This document shows, in pieces, positions 55,601-64,000 of a stretch of 64,000 nt of DNA. Below the pieces are notes generated by a model. It was not told where the DNA came from and ran no database searches. It saw only the letters and a program-made list of their open reading frames with translations. The first letter of the stretch is position 1. Each line of letters begins with the position of its first letter. A program made the position numbers and the translations under genes. This DNA comes from Prosapia bicincta (taxonomy: Eukaryota > Arthropoda > Insecta > Hemiptera > Cercopidae): positions 25,719,482 to 25,783,481 of the forward strand of contig JBAIZL010000008.1 in assembly GCA_036971475.1 (NCBI GenBank), given 5' to 3'.

Positions 55601-58600
55601 TTATACAAATGGAGGAAGCAATGTATTGATCAAAGAGAAGAAGAGTATAAAAAAGAATATTTGCAACTGTGAGACAAAATGTTAGCTGACAATAAGCATT
55701 TAGAGTTTGTAATAAGATTTTATTTTAATCACCATTTATTAGTGTATAATTACAGAAACATTTTACAAATATATTGAAAAATATATGACCATTAAGACAC
55801 TATGTAAACATTAAAAGAAAACAGTTGGTAATATAACAAACTTTGAAAATATATTACACACTCACACACATATGCACAGTTTATTTTTGTTTTGTATTAA
55901 CCCTTTGATTAGCATTCTCGTACCAGTTCGTGAGACCGTGCAACGGCCAGCAGGAGCATTCCTATAAATGTATGTTCTACAATTTTTCTCAAATTAGCAT
56001 TGCTGTATGTTTAAGATGTGTTTTCCTGTGTATTGTGATGTGTTCTAGGTTAAATATTTGCATTTTTCTGGATGATAAATACTACACAGAGTACATAGTC
56101 ACCATTCTTTTGTATCCAAAGTCTATGGGTTTTCCCACGTATTTACAGATCATTTCGAAGTTTTTGCAGTATTTTACAGTGATTAAATAATGAAAAGATT
56201 CTTTTCTGTCCAAAGTCTATGGTTTTTCCCACGTGTTTACAAATTGTTTCGAAGTTGTATTTGTGCGTTTGATTTGTTTTGTGCAGTATTTTACAATAAT
56301 TATTTTACAAAAAAAAAGATTAATAGATAATTTTTAGCAAATAAATTGCCAGTAAACATAAAAACATGAAGAAATGAGTAAATAAAAAATATTAACAAAT
56401 ATTACTATAACTTAAAAAGTTAGAGAAAAACAAAAGAAAAAAGAAAAAGTGTACAAATATTTCAGAAATATGTTGCTCTCATGGGCCATATCAGGGCAGA
56501 GACATGATGCTAATCAAAGGGTTAATATCCTGTTTAATAAAGTTAAACTCCTTAAACTAGCTGGATGCTGGTTATTCTATTTTTGAAGAAATACATGATG
56601 ATCTGTCATTTTATATAAGAGAGACTATCTTTTAGACAAAAGACTACTGTCACTTTAAGTATGTGGTTAAATATTAATCTGTAATTATACAAATAATAAT
56701 TAAGTTTTAGATAGTTTGTTAACAAGATATATATTAAAATATTGAGAGTTTCGACAAGCTAAAATTATTATTGAGTAAAAAAATATCAATTTATATTAAA
56801 ACTAATGAAAACACCATTGATAACCACAAATGTTTATGTAACAAAAAAAAACTTACCTTGTTGCACTTGAAACAGACATAGTAAGCATATCTGTCCATGG
56901 CATAAGCTGCTGGATCAGTTCGACCTTTATCTAAACCTTCATACTCTAGTCTCATGAGGGCTTTACGTCTTACATCTTCAAACAACATTCGCATTGGTGC
57001 AATAAGATCTGTTAGAACAGCATGATCCATTGGAGCCTGTAAATAAGTTGCAAATGTCGAATTCATATTTGGAAAAAATCCTCTTTTGGAGAAAACCAAT
57101 TCTCTCTTAATCTAAGATGACTCTCTAGCATTGCCTACCTTTCTACAATACAGTCATAAAAAAGTACCTATAATCTTATTCTGAGAATTATATTTTGGTA
57201 ACTTGATACAATAACAACTTGTACCCAATAACCATTGGGGTTGCATGCTTTTATGGTAAAATGGCTCCTTACAACCTGAACACACAATGGACCTGTACAA
57301 ACAGTCCCAGTTGCTATTTGCATTCACGTAAATCTATCGTACTCATAAAACATCTTCTACCTTCCTTATTTTGTTTATCTGAAGATCTTAGATTTTTTAT
57401 ATGCTATACATATTTAATTTTTTGTCTTAAACAATTTTTTTTGTTATTTATTGTATTTAATATTTTTTGCGGGTTATCAGGGGATTGGAGTTAGCAGGGT
57501 ACTACTTATCCAGATTCTACTGTATTTATGTAACTTATTCAGGGCATTAAATATGAAAATGAAAACAAATTAAATAAAAATGTTTAGAGTAAGTACAAAA
57601 TTATATATAAAATCGAAATGTCAAGTATTGTATATTTTTAGTCCTTATAGTAATACAAAAATAATACTTGTAAAAACAAAATAGCAGTAAAAAGAGTGTA
57701 AAATTTACTTCTTTAACTGACCTTACAAATTGGACACTGAGAGTAAGCAAATGATATACGTGGTCCTGCCCATTTCTTTATTAGCACATTGCGGCAACAT
57801 TGTTGGTGAAACACATGCCCACATTTTAACTAAAAACAAAAGAGAAATATAACTACTTGTCACATTACATAAATAATAATTAATAAGCGAAAGAAATATG
57901 AATTCTGATTCAGGATTTCTCATTTGTTATTATTTAGTTATTATTTTAATGAAGGAATTTTAGTTTTAAAAATTCTAAAAACAGTACTTCTTACAACAAA
58001 ATTTATATTTGCCAGGTTTGTAACAAAAAAAGGTTCTCAAGTTTCTATGAAATAAAAAAAAGTAATAGTTTAAATATTCTTAGTACCTGTATATCTTTCT
58101 TGGATATAATTAATCTAACAAGAATGTGTTACATAAAGAGTGAATAACAATAATTATACACACACAAACCAAAATATTTTAACACTAAACATTATGTTTG
58201 CATGTATTTTTGAAATAAAAGAATAATCATTGACAATTGAAGCTGAATCTTTAAGTTTCATAGTTACATGGTTTATTTCAGTAATATATAATTACAATTT
58301 TAAAATCTACACCATCTGCTCTAACCCATTATAAAGGAAGGTTTAACAGTAAAAAAGTCCTCCTTAACAGTTTTTCAATAGTTGTAAGAAGACACTGATG
58401 AAGATCACCATGCAGCGATCAAAAACGTTCTGTCTCAATAAGTTTTTACAAAATATAAAATTTTTATAGTCATAAACTAACGTAAAAGTGATTAATTAAG
58501 TTTCACCGAACATAATGCACTACAAAATTCAAGAGTTTAATATTATTGTTATTTAGTGTAAAACCAAGAATCATTTACTTTGTTAGCAAAAACATTTATA

Positions 58601-61600
58601 GTCTATATGGACATAAATTAAAATAACTTAACCAATTAGCTCATTCAATGCAAGTGTCCCAACATAATGAGTCATTCATTATGGACTTGAAAAGCTTGCA
58701 TACTACTAGCGTTTGTAAAAACTGGCCTGCATTATTAAAAGTGTTGACACTTTCTGTGTATGGTCATGGCAAGCCCATGTCACTGGATTCACAGCTTCAG
58801 TTTTTTACAGAGTTAGCTTTTAGTGCTGACCCTTACACAGAATGGGGTAAAGTAAGAAATTGTAGTATTTACCTGTATTGCAGGGGCACATGACAGTGCT
58901 TCTATGAAGCAAATCATACACATATCATCAGCATCCTGCTTGAGGCTTGTATCTCCTGAACAACCATGCAAACAAGGTAAACACTTTGTTTCTCCCTGAA
59001 TTCCTCCACACAGGTGACCACAAGGATGTAGTTTTGCACAAGCATTATGAGCATGCTCCTAAAAATTAACATTTTAAATAAAAGTTATATTCTTTCTATT
59101 TAGAAATTTCTGATGGATAATATTTAAAATATGAAAAACGTAATATTAATATCTTCTTTTTACTGCCGAATGTTAATAAAAAAAAGTTAGCCAAATGTAA
59201 TGTTTTATTGACGTTTCTTATTTTAAAGTGCAAAACAAAATTGCAAAATCCTGATAGTTTTGCTGTATCAAGTCGATTTCTACAAAATGAAACAACAGAA
59301 ATAAACCTTGAAGTCAACTGAGTATTAACTACAAATAATCTTTGAATTGTTTACAAGACTTCCAAAATACAATTTGTAATATAAACAGTATATAAGCTTA
59401 ATACAGTTGAATAACAGAGTGAAACTGCTTGTCTTTCTCCCTTGCATTAACACAACTAGATGCAAACAAATAGATGTTAATATAGGGTACATGTTAATAT
59501 TATAGTAACCTAAATTTTGCATAATTTTGTTTATATAACAGATAAATTAATTTATAAAAAAACAAATTCCTATTATGATTGTTTTGTTCTTTAACTAAAA
59601 AATATTGGTCAATAATTTGAATAATGATTGTGTAAAATTTTCGACTATTTGTATGACCTAATAACACTGGCCGTATTTTTATAGTAAATTAAACTTTCTT
59701 TTTTCTATTCCTAAATATGATAGGATGCAAAAAATCTGTTAAAAATTTTATATGTATTTGTTGGGAGGTTTACTGCTATACTTTTCATACCATCTTCTTA
59801 ACTGTGCACTTACAAAAAACAGTAATTTTTTCACTTTATTACCCAGAGCAACATTCACCTATCCTCACTTTAACAATAACGTTTGTAAGTCCTTCAATCC
59901 TTCAAGTGTTCTGCAATGATATTTTGTTTGCATGCAGATATTTCACAATGATATATTGTTGTGGGTGGTTTTGGGGGGCATTGCGACAACATGTTATGTG
60001 TAATTGCTACTGCAACTTTTTTTTAAAATTCTATTTATTTGGTGGCATTTAATGGAAAAATAAATTTACTTTTTTAAATAAGTTGAAAGTTATATTTTAC
60101 TAGTGTTGAAAAGGCCTCCTGGATGCCAACAATGTGATATTGAGGATATTACTGATTGACTTTCCTTGGTTTTCAAACCTTTAGCCTAAATAATTAGGAA
60201 GTGGCCAAGTAATATGGCCTATTTCACTGTTTTAGTAGCATAAAAAATCATAATATTAATATGATAAGAATTTAAACATTATTACATTATACATTTTTAA
60301 AATTATAAACTGAAAAATAATAAAATGAAATAAAATGTGGCAGATGTCTTAATCCCAAACAAGTTGTTTTAATTCCATAAAAAGAAATGAAAATTCGTTT
60401 CCTTTCATTTCAAGTGTTTATGACTTACATACAAGTGATAGTGTAAAATATGTTCACAATTTCATTACTGTAAAAATTGGTTAATAAATATATGTTTTTA
60501 AACTAAAATTAAAAAATATTATTATTAAAAACGACAGTATGTACAAGTTTCAAGTGTAAGGAAATTAGATGTCTTCCTTGTAAAAACACACATTGGTTTT
60601 AGTAATAATTTATCTTGTCAGGAACAAAGTATTCCTTTATTTGAATGTTTATACAATCATAACAAAACACATATTTTTTTATATAATAAAATATGGGTAC
60701 AGCTTGTATTCAGTACCTAACCTAGCCTCTGCAGGAGTCAAACTAGAACTGCCAAATCTATCATTCAGTGTCAATGTGATCTAAGGCCTACATAATCACA
60801 GGGCAATTTTCTTTGTGCTCTATTTCATAAACAACTTCATTCAACTTAATCTAAAAGTTCATTTCACTTCTATCTCATCAGCAGAATGTCTTACAAACTT
60901 TAGTTTTATTTCTGTTTTCATTAGTGTTAAATTAGCTTTTGTCTCTCTGTATGTGACCTTTTTGACCATTTCTCTTTTCATTTGTCTTTACTGTATAAAC
61001 TCCTTCTCATTAAGTTTCAAGATCTTATTCAATTAAAATCTGTCTTCATACAAACTCAATAGAACTTCAGTTAAACTAAAATTTTGTAAGCATGTCCTCT
61101 CGCTAATATTTTGTTAGGACAAGGTATCCTCGTCGGTGGGCTGCGATGATCAGAGTATAATTTCTAAGTTTAGAGAAGTTAATCTTATTAAACATAATAT
61201 TATTACCTGACATTCTTGTTCAGCACACACATTTCCTATTGCCAAGAGTCCAGAGTTTCCAGTTGTTCCACAGAAACGACAAACTCCAGATACAACACCT
61301 GGAACTTTTGTATTAGTACGAGTGCCTTCACGAAACTCAATCATGGCTTTAAGAGTGCAAGAATCTGCCAAAAGGAGTGCCCAAAACAACTTTGTGCGCC
61401 CACAACCCTCATGCAAATCAACTTTGATTGCTTCTTCTTCTTCTTTACAAACCTGTAATGTATCAACATACACAACATTAAAAATAGTATTCTTCTCAAA
61501 ATCCAATTTATATATTACTATTTTATAGATATGCTATTATTACTTTTTATAGATATAGTAGTACTAATATCTATATTTCCTATGTATTGAAATATGCGGA

Positions 61601-63859
61601 ACACATTATAACATAAAGTATCCACGATTATAATAACTATTTGTTATGCTACATTTATTACTTTTTTGTGTAAAATTTCTAAATTATATTTTACATGGAT
61701 GACCAAATTACATGGCATCCATTACTACCAGATTCATCCTTAAGTGTTATTTCTGATGAAATGTAAATTATGAATAGACAAACAAATACAATACTTTTAT
61801 TGAAATTATCAATACATAACATATACTAATTTTAAAAATATTGAACTAAGTAGTATTGGTTAATACATAAAGGTTAAAGGTTAAAATATTTTAAATCATT
61901 TAAGAATTTTTAATTATATTTATTTAGAGCAGTTTTATAATGTTGCCCATTTCAAAGAACAATACAGTAATACCTCAACTTATGCTACCCCGTCTTACGT
62001 GATTTCCAAATTACTCGGTTTTAAACCATGGTATCCAAGTTACACAGAAACTGTCCTGTTCTGGAAGAAAATCCCTAAAATAACCTTTATAGCCCATAAA
62101 GAGAAAATATTTCCTGTTTTAAGGTCCCTAAAGACCAATTAACATTGATGGTTGGTGCAAATTCAGCTGGTGACTGTAAGTTGCAACCTCTCATAGTTTA
62201 TTGCTCAGAAAATCCACTAAATAATATTTCTACAGCTAGCTTGCCCGTGATTTGGAAGTCGAATTGAAAGATTTGGGTGACAGCTTCCCTTTTTGAGGAC
62301 CGGTTTGGTTGTCATTTCATAACGTTATTGTCTGTTTGAACGAATTCCTTTTAAAGCAATTCCTAATAACTGACAATGCACCTGGCCGTCTTCCTACTAC
62401 TTTAACTAATTTCGGCACACTCGTGAAAGTGATATTTTTGTCAACAAACACAACTATTTTGCTTCAACCGATGGATCAGGGAGTCATCACAATATTTAGA
62501 GCTTATTACAAAAGAACATCATTTGCGCATCTGCATGAAGCTATGAGACAGAAGAACAAGCTCTCTGTTGAAGATTTTTGGAAACCATTCAATGTTTTAG
62601 ATACTTTGAGAATCATTGGACAATCTTGGAATGAAATTTCAAAAAACAAACTTTGAATGACGTTAGAAAAAAGGTGTGTCTATTTTTTTCGCCACTGAAA
62701 CTCAAACGGAATCTGTGCCAGAGTCTGATGAAATTGCTGATGTGATTGAGGACGTTATCGGTTTTGCCATACAACTAAATTTAGAAGTGGATAATGATGA
62801 TGTTCAAGAACTGCAGGATTTACACAACCAGTTGCTGACAATTAATTGATGAGCTCATATAAATGCGTGGGGAAGAACAAGACCTTAAAAATGTAGATTC
62901 TTTAGACCCAGATGAAATAGAAGATGAATTGACGGTTAGAAACTTGATAAAAGACTTTAGTTTAATTGAGCAAGGCTTACAAATTTTGGAAAATATGGAC
63001 TCCCACAATGAGGGTATTTCTGGCACAAAACGTAAAAAATTAGAGAATTACGAGGAAATTTTGCATGAGAAGAAAAAACCTTCAATTCGTCAAACGAATT
63101 TACTAGATTTTATGAAGTCTGTCAAAATAACATTTTAAAAATTCTTCTTCAAAATTAATTCTTCGGAATATCTATGTATTTAATATCATTATTTCTTGTA
63201 TTATGTATTTAAAATTGTTATACATACACATTTTTCTTCTAAGTTATTAGTTTATTAATGTCCCAATTAAACATAATTCCTACGTAATTGTATGTAAAAT
63301 TATACCCCGACTTATTCGAATTCGACTTACAGGGTTATCGCTCGGTCCTACCTATCCTGTAAGTTCGGGGTATTACTGTATTTAGAAATGAATCTCACTC
63401 CATCGAAGGTTATATTACTGAAACTGGCCACCCAACAAAATAATTGAAAAGATTGTGTTGATAGTAAAAGGCAATAACTTTAATTATCAGAATAAAATAT
63501 ATTGAAATATAAAGAGTAAGTGAAAATTTTATTATTATGGTTAAAGAAATTTAAAATAGCCAATTGATTACATAGTAATTATTTTTCACATTACCCATTT
63601 TTAAATAAAGGAATAAAAAGAATGAAATCAAGAAAATTAATTTCCAGAAATTTTAAGTCAGGACAAAATGAAATACACTTATACAAATATTCTTTTTCCT
63701 CTCTCTAGTAATAAAAATTGTATATTTTACCTGTCTGTGATGCATTCGCATTCTTCTATGCAGGTGTAAAAATCTGTCACAATCTGCACATAAGTTGCCA
63801 CACACATTGCATTGAATAATTGCATTTGTTTCTCCGTCATCATGGTTTGTGCAAGTCGG
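49557..63859 (-). CDS. hiw: Highwire/MYCBP2 (PHR) E3 ubiquitin ligase, C-terminal 411 residues, seven exons
   Basis: Giant neuronal E3 ligase of the PHR family (Highwire, RPM-1, MYCBP2) that restrains synaptic growth and axon regeneration through DLK/Wallenda turnover. Exons in order: 63859-63731, 61452-61207, 59058-58873, 57829-57722, 57036-56857, 54319-54049, 49672-49557. All junctions are phase 0 except the last. The product has cysteine-histidine pairs ([20 protein letters not shown]), a second Cys-rich block, a RING (CMICF...[10 protein letters not shown]...CPICK), then the tandem-cysteine region ([19 protein letters not shown] and the terminal [10 protein letters not shown], stop at 49559-49557). 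In human MYCBP2 this region relays ubiquitin through two cysteines to threonine/serine (RCR mechanism). The full protein is over 4,000 residues; upstream exons lie right of the window. Confidence 0.96.
49930..50330. repeat. Degenerate tandem/inverted copies of a 130-bp unit
   Basis: Phrases of the form TATTTCAAGTACAAGAATTGTTTTTA and TCTTCAGGAAAAATAA recur in both orientations: about 49948(+), 50020(+), 50065(-), 50130(-), 50160(+), 50195(-) and 50265(-). Together they pair into a large irregular hairpin. In hiw last intron. Confidence 0.55.
50340..51910 (+). pseudogene. Tc1/mariner-superfamily relic, two transposase 3' ends
   Basis: Outer ends CAGGGTGAGGCAGAAAG (50340) and, reversed, CAGGGTGCGGAGCGAG (to 51910) are inverted. 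A broken transposase ends with an open stretch at 50983-51195: [20 protein letters not shown], then the [15 protein letters not shown] tail typical of DUF4817-type Tc1-like transposases. A second, more decayed copy of the same segment ([19 protein letters not shown] across a frameshift, 51590-51700) follows. Two related elements side by side or one nested in another. Confidence 0.75.
52043..53430 (+). pseudogene. piggyBac transposase pseudogene
   Basis: The left end CACCCAGTGTCCTATAAA follows TTAA (52039-52042), with an inverted copy of that end at 52393-52412. The transposase text starts weakly at about 52460. It is open at 52620-52934 ([20 protein letters not shown], then [20 protein letters not shown]), then [23 protein letters not shown] text and [15 protein letters not shown] text. 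It closes with the Cys-rich tail [14 protein letters not shown] (to about 53430). Several frameshifts. Right terminal repeat not found. In the last intron of hiw. Confidence 0.82.
53431..54048. other. hiw intron, no feature
   Basis: AT-rich, nothing recognised. Confidence 0.5.
54049..54319 (-). CDS. hiw: hiw exon: tandem-cysteine domain core
   Basis: 271 nt, phase 0 to 1. It begins [16 protein letters not shown], then [37 protein letters not shown] and [17 protein letters not shown]. In human MYCBP2 the relay cysteines that form ubiquitin thioesters lie in this region, and the HFCxxCH segment is retained intact here. Confidence 0.96.
54320..55896. other. hiw intron, no feature
   Basis: AT-rich intron between highwire exons; no transposase or exon seen. 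Confidence 0.5.
55901..56521. mobile_element. piggyBac-type MITE, 621 bp, TTAA target
   Basis: TTAA at 55897-55900 and 56522-56525 flank exact 15-bp inverted termini CCCTTTGATTAGCAT. The interior contains an approximately 90-bp direct duplication (TCCAAAGTCTATGG...CAGTATTTTACA at about 56115 and 56208) and no transposase. Confidence 0.85.
56857..57036 (-). CDS. hiw: hiw exon: linker after RING
   Basis: 60 codons, phase 0 to 0. It runs [38 protein letters not shown] and [11 protein letters not shown]. The CFKC pair opens the tandem-cysteine zinc-binding region. Confidence 0.95.
57136..57524. mobile_element. Possible Tigger/pogo MITE
   Basis: The right end, reversed, reads TACAGTAGAATCTGGATAAG, a typical Tigger terminus, with GGTTATCAGGGGATTGGAG just inside. 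The left end (ACAGTCATAAAA near 57150) is a weak match, so the left boundary is uncertain. Confidence 0.35.
57722..57829 (-). CDS. hiw: hiw exon: second half of RING
   Basis: 36 codons, phase 0 to 0. [20 protein letters not shown] gives the C-x-H-x2-H-x2-C ligands and SQCPICK the last pair. All eight zinc ligands of the RING are therefore present across two exons. Confidence 0.96.
58320..58545 (+). repeat. Single-arm copy of the 25858-26309 palindrome family
   Basis: GAAGACACTGATGAAGATCA...GCGATCAAAAACGTTCTGTCTC...TAGTCATAAACTA...GTTTCACCGAACATAATG follows the reversed left arm of the palindrome over about 160 bp (58385-58545) at roughly 80% identity. Here it is not palindromic. Confidence 0.75.
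58873..59058 (-). CDS. hiw: hiw exon: zinc cluster and first half of RING
   Basis: 62 codons, phase 0 to 0. It has [27 protein letters not shown] and then [16 protein letters not shown], which supplies the first RING cysteine pair. The intron cuts between RING ligands. Confidence 0.96.
59059..61206. other. hiw intron, no feature
   Basis: 2.1 kb of AT-rich intron. The 111-codon open frame at 59717-60052 is composed of AT-rich-background residues and resembles no family I know. Confidence 0.45.
61207..61452 (-). CDS. hiw: hiw exon: Cys-rich block before RING
   Basis: 82 codons, phase 0 to 0. It begins [20 protein letters not shown] and contains [20 protein letters not shown], then the VCAEQEC cluster. 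The wording is strongly MYCBP2-like. Confidence 0.95.
61965..63378 (+). pseudogene. Tigger (TIGD1-like) element relic, 1414 bp, TA target
   Basis: The ends CAGTAATACCTCAACTTATG and (reversed) CAGTAATACCCCGAACTTAC are inverted with TA on both sides (61963-61964 and 63379-63380). The N-terminal half of the transposase is deleted. The DDE domain remains (62340-62656: [15 protein letters not shown], then [20 protein letters not shown]), followed by the acidic C-terminal tail (62863-63138). Ends [14 protein letters not shown]. In the highwire intron between its last-but-six and last-but-five exons. Confidence 0.9.
63731..63859 (-). CDS. hiw: hiw exon: zinc-binding Cys/His cluster
   Basis: 43 codons, phase 0 to 0. 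It begins [17 protein letters not shown] and contains [20 protein letters not shown], a B-box-like C-x2-C...C-x2-C...H-x2-H pattern. It is the first highwire exon seen from the right edge. Confidence 0.94.
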
Positions 63860-64000
63860 CTGTGCAAACAACATAAATGCAAAATTATCAATCGATTCAA
63901 ATATGAATATTTTTGTATTTTAAACAATACAAATGGTATTTGTTGATTCCATCTTCACGTGAGCTACTAGTTTTCACTAAAACACTTGTAAGTATTTTAC

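Noticed and set aside
59717..60052. 111-codon open frame in a highwire intron
   Set aside because: Rich in F/I/Y/C as expected from random AT-rich DNA; no family resemblance.

Overview
This is eukaryotic, almost certainly insect (at least arthropod), genomic DNA. It is AT-rich, has GT-AG introns of several kilobases, and coding exons of 80-270 bp scattered among mobile-element debris (mariner, Tigger/pogo, piggyBac, hAT, Tc1-like, RNase H-bearing LINE, tRNA-derived SINE heads). I cannot name the order with confidence; the protein text and repeat mix would fit a hemipteran or another large-genome insect.

Three conserved host genes are present. (1) The 5' 42% of an importin-7 gene (moleskin/IPO7) on the minus strand: nine coding exons from the ATG at 25500 down to 6251, with every splice phase consistent. 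The rest of the gene lies left of the window, beyond an intron of at least 6.2 kb. (2) An omega-class glutathione S-transferase on the plus strand: five exons, 32719-47214. Only a very short first coding exon is unlocated. (3) The last seven coding exons of highwire/MYCBP2 (PHR-family giant RING E3 ligase) on the minus strand, 63859-49557. These carry the RING and the tandem-cysteine region that defines this unusual ligase family. Importin-7 and the GST are divergently oriented; the GST and highwire converge.

Everything else is intronic or intergenic and dominated by repeats. 1-6250: importin intron with a hAT MITE and a long foldback. 9.3-18.9 kb: tandem repeats, a SINE head, a piggyBac MITE, a hAT relic with a perfect 8-bp target duplication, a mariner split by a Tigger-type MITE, and a second mariner. 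20-25 kb and 28.4-32.5 kb: a modular repeat complex whose modules recur in both orientations. 25.8-27.4 kb: a 450-bp palindrome, (TA)n-flanked hairpins and a second palindrome. 36.7-44 kb (GST intron): LINE, hAT-like and Tigger relics in a row. 45-46 kb: SINE-like units. 50-53.5 kb: Tc1-like and piggyBac relics. 55.9-56.5 kb: piggyBac MITE. 62-63.4 kb: Tigger relic in a highwire intron.

The most interesting signal is a dispersed short family (27.2, 32.0, 34.0 and 7.5 kb) that folds as a type I hammerhead ribozyme. It has a CTGANGA-like core, a covarying stem II, GAAA, a palindromic 6-nt stem III, and a stem I that changes in a compensatory way between copies. This is the layout known from Penelope-like elements and retrozymes. 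Most copies carry a core mutation, so they look like fossils, but the fold is supported by covariation.
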